The notes under the pieces are model-generated. The model had not been told where the DNA came from, did not search any database, and saw only the letters and a program-made list of their open reading frames with translations. The translations under genes and the position numbers were made by a program. Positions 61,501-64,000 of a stretch of DNA of 64,000 nucleotides are shown here, in pieces (position 1 is the first letter of the stretch; the number at the start of each line of letters is the position of its first letter). The DNA comes from Ziziphus jujuba (Eukaryota > Streptophyta > Magnoliopsida > Rosales > Rhamnaceae). The stretch spans positions 24,879,001-24,943,000 of the forward strand of contig NC_083384.1 of NCBI RefSeq assembly GCF_031755915.1. Direction: 5' to 3'.

Positions 61501-62039
61501 TTGTAAACAATGACTTTCGATTAATAATATTTCTCTTTCGACCAAAAAAATAATAATTAATTAATTAATGAAAAAACTAATCAATTATTTCAAATTTTAA
61601 ATTTTCTCTTAATCAATTTGGGAATTAATTTGAAATTTTGACTAATATAAAACAAATCCAATGTTAAACAATTTAAATTTGAGCGTTCAATATACATTCT
61701 TGTCAAAATATAGAATACTAAAGTATAATTAACTCTATATTTTATATATTATTATTATTTATTATGGACATAGTTATGGTGTTTTTTTTTTTTTTTATCA
61801 TTTACAACAATTTTTCTGGTTCCAATATTTTAGCCCCACAACCTCTCAAATGTGAGTATAATTGACATATCAAATGAATCACCCTCAGTAAAACATATAT
61901 CAATCTTACATATATGATTTTTTTGCATTCTCAAAACTATGATGTAAAATTTGACAAAGATATTGGAAATGGTAAGTTAATAAATAAAAAGTATATGTAT
62001 ATAATACAAAATTTAATGAAAAATATGTGGATTGGAAAT

Positions 62040-62082
<43 letters not shown>

Positions 62083-63300
62083 ATAAGATAGTTTATATAT
62101 AAATAACAAAAAGTAAAATGATAATAACTTAATCTATTAAATAAGCAAAAATACAAAGATTTTTTATACATTTTTTTTAATATAGTCACAATAGTTAAAA
62201 ATAAAAAATAAAAGTAGGATTCAAAAAATTTTCAATTTTCTTTTCATTAATTTGTATAATACTACACACTAAAAACATTTTTTATACTTTTTTTTAAATA
62301 TATATATATATATGTATGTATTATCTACAATTGAAAAGGGTGGAATATCATATACATTTTTTTTTCTTTTTAAAGAGAATATATATTGCAAATTTTTCTT
62401 TAATAGATAAATATATATATATATATATATTGCGACTTAAGTAAATAAGATTGTGAAAATGTATAAAAGTATTTTATGAGTTGAATATCACTTATGCCCT
62501 TGTTTTTTTTTTTTAACAAAATATCACTCATGCCTTTGAGGGGTTTATTTATTTATTTATTTTGACAAATTGGAAGTGAGATTACATCACTGAGCCTAAT
62601 ATATCGTAAAGTGTGGATTTGAAAATGCCTTTTATCAGGATTTATTTTTCATAGTACTTTTATTACGAAGTATTTCATCAAATACGTTGTACATGTTGAA
62701 TAAAATGTCAGGTATGCATAATAAAAAATATTTTAAAAGATATATATAATATTTTTATACTTTAATTAATGCATTTTGGGTTACACATAATAAAAATAAA
62801 AAAAACATTTTTAAAGATATTTATGATATTTTTATAGTTTAATTAATACATTTTGTACTATTTTATTTTCATTCCAAAACATTTATTGAGAAGCACTAAT
62901 CTTGGTACTCCTCTTCAAGTATATGCTTATTATTTTTTATTTTCTGCCAAGAAGGGTGCTCTTTTTTTTTTTTTTTTTTCTTTTCCATAACAACATTTAT
63001 TAGAATTCCGAAAGTACTATCAACACACTCTAATCTGTCTATTCTATAAGCTTCTTTTTAATTTCCATTTTCATATTGTGTAGGGGATTTTTTTTTTTTT
63101 AACTTCTTCAGTCTTTTGTTTGAAATTTTTCAATATGAAATATTTTTTTGCTATAAGTTATATCTTTATTTGTTTGTCTTTTTTATATTATTTTGCTTTC
63201 CCTTTCAATAAATTTCTCAACAAACTTTTAAACAGAAGAAGAGAAAAAAAATGCAAAAAATAAAAAAAAATAAAAAAACCCTTGAAACAAACAAACACTA
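61501..63300. other. AT-rich spacer with microsatellites
   Basis: No gene seen. It holds CA/TA repeats at 62040-62082, TA repeats near 62300-62315 and 62410-62431, and several A and T runs. Confidence 0.55.
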
Positions 63301-63462
63301 TTAAAACAAAATAAAGAGGTCAAAAACTCGAAACCAAAACACTAACAACAAGGAGGCAAACATCCATCCAAGTCCAACAGAGGATCTGTCTTCAAGCGTA
63401 AAGGCTTGGAGAGGAGCTTCCTTAATCTTGTAGATCTTATGAGGCACTTTTTCGCAAGCCAT
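63301..63462 (-). CDS. short open frame, 53 codons, unknown
   Basis: It begins MACEKVPHKIYKIKEAPL, continues with FTLEDRSSVGLGWM and ends in a hydrophobic stretch (about residues 34-52) before TAA. Base composition is clearly less AT-rich than its surroundings, which is why it stands out. I do not recognise it. It could be a remnant exon of a larger gene, a scrap of a transposon, or chance. No partner exon is visible nearby. Confidence 0.25.
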   Translation of the reverse strand: MACEKVPHKIYKIKEAPLQAFTLEDRSSVGLGWMFASLLLVFWFRVFDLFILF

Positions 63463-64000
63463 TTTACATGGAAAAAAAAAAAATGTACTTACATTAGTTA
63501 TATCATATGTATTATCTTTAATGATCTATAATTTTGTATAGGTTAAAATTTAAAAGAAAGCATAGTACTGTACAAAATAACTTTTTTATTTGGGATGAAT
63601 TTTACAAATAATTGTCTGGCAATTTGTTTATAAGTTGTTGCGTTAAATTACTCATACAACACGAAGTGACAATTATTAGAATATGCAATGGAGATGTCAT
63701 AGTCGATTTGCAATTCTCAAAATGTTCATTTACCTAACAATCGATAGCAACAATACATAATATATATATATATATATATTCCAAAGAAGTATACATTATA
63801 AATGACATGTGGGACCTGAATTCTGGGCTATACATTGTTGTAATGTTACATAAATTAAGATGAGCATCTAATCAGCTTATCATAATAACAAAACTAATTA
63901 ATAATAATTGAGCAATCATTATCAGAATATAAACCAATCTTTTTTTTCTTTTTTCATGTGACTTTTATATAAGCTAATCATTTTGACTATCATATAAATC
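63463..64000. other. AT-rich spacer to the window end
   Basis: No gene or recognised repeat apart from a short TA microsatellite (about 63761-63778). Confidence 0.5.

Noticed and set aside
1..64000. tRNA, rRNA or known small RNA genes
   Set aside because: I looked for tRNA B-box and cloverleaf-like stretches and rRNA blocks and saw none I could defend; the tRNA-like matches found are primer binding sites of retrotransposons.

Overview
This is a stretch of nuclear DNA from a flowering plant, most likely a eudicot. Three things point there: two genes for chloroplast proteins with GT-AG introns, many plant-type LTR retrotransposons, and very AT-rich, microsatellite-rich spacers. Nothing prokaryotic is present: no operons, ribosome binding sites or CRISPR arrays.

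Layout. Positions 1-1436 are AT-rich spacer with a diverged tandem repeat. Positions 1437-16476 are one large Ty3/gypsy chromovirus (TE-A) with LTRs of about 3.1 kb and a 5-bp target duplication CAAGC. Inside it lie a truncated, reverse-oriented Ty3/gypsy element (TE-B, about 4636-9562) and a solo LTR of the same family as TE-B (9636-10702). The two TE-B-family LTRs sit head to head and form an inverted repeat of about 1.1 kb per arm. Positions 16477-20814 are spacer with degraded LTR pieces and a 115-bp tandem duplication. Positions 20815-25198 hold a 5'-truncated Ty1/copia element (TE-C, plus). Positions 25255-33415 are a copia nest: TE-D (minus), TE-E (plus), a solo LTR (TE-F) inserted in TE-E's protease region with a perfect AACTC target duplication, and a second piece of the TE-D family.

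The gene island is 34502-41391. It has two intact minus-strand genes, both reconstructed exon by exon: a Ycf49-like/DUF2499 plastid membrane protein (4 exons, 204 codons) and a BASS1-type plastid bile acid:sodium symporter family transporter (8 exons, 424 codons). About 950 bp separates their coding regions. Both proteins are predicted to act in the chloroplast; nothing in the sequence shows that they work together.

Upstream of the genes are a 788-bp foldback (MITE-like) element inside a TA repeat (42371-43158), long AT-rich spacer, a decayed pentatricopeptide repeat (PPR) gene on the minus strand (about 45380-47745), more spacer, a decayed minus-strand copia element with both LTRs (TE-G, 52115 to about 56060), a truncated gypsy LTR-like piece, a 2.8-kb solo gypsy LTR carrying a 43-bp minisatellite, a copia scrap, an RNase H-like remnant and AT-rich spacer to the end.

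No clear new biological system is present. The points most worth a second look are the head-to-head LTR hairpin, the protein-like reading frame conserved inside those LTRs, an in-element duplication of the protease-RT linker in TE-B, an open frame in TE-E that starts inside the solo LTR, and the unexplained open frame in intron 3 of the Ycf49-like gene.
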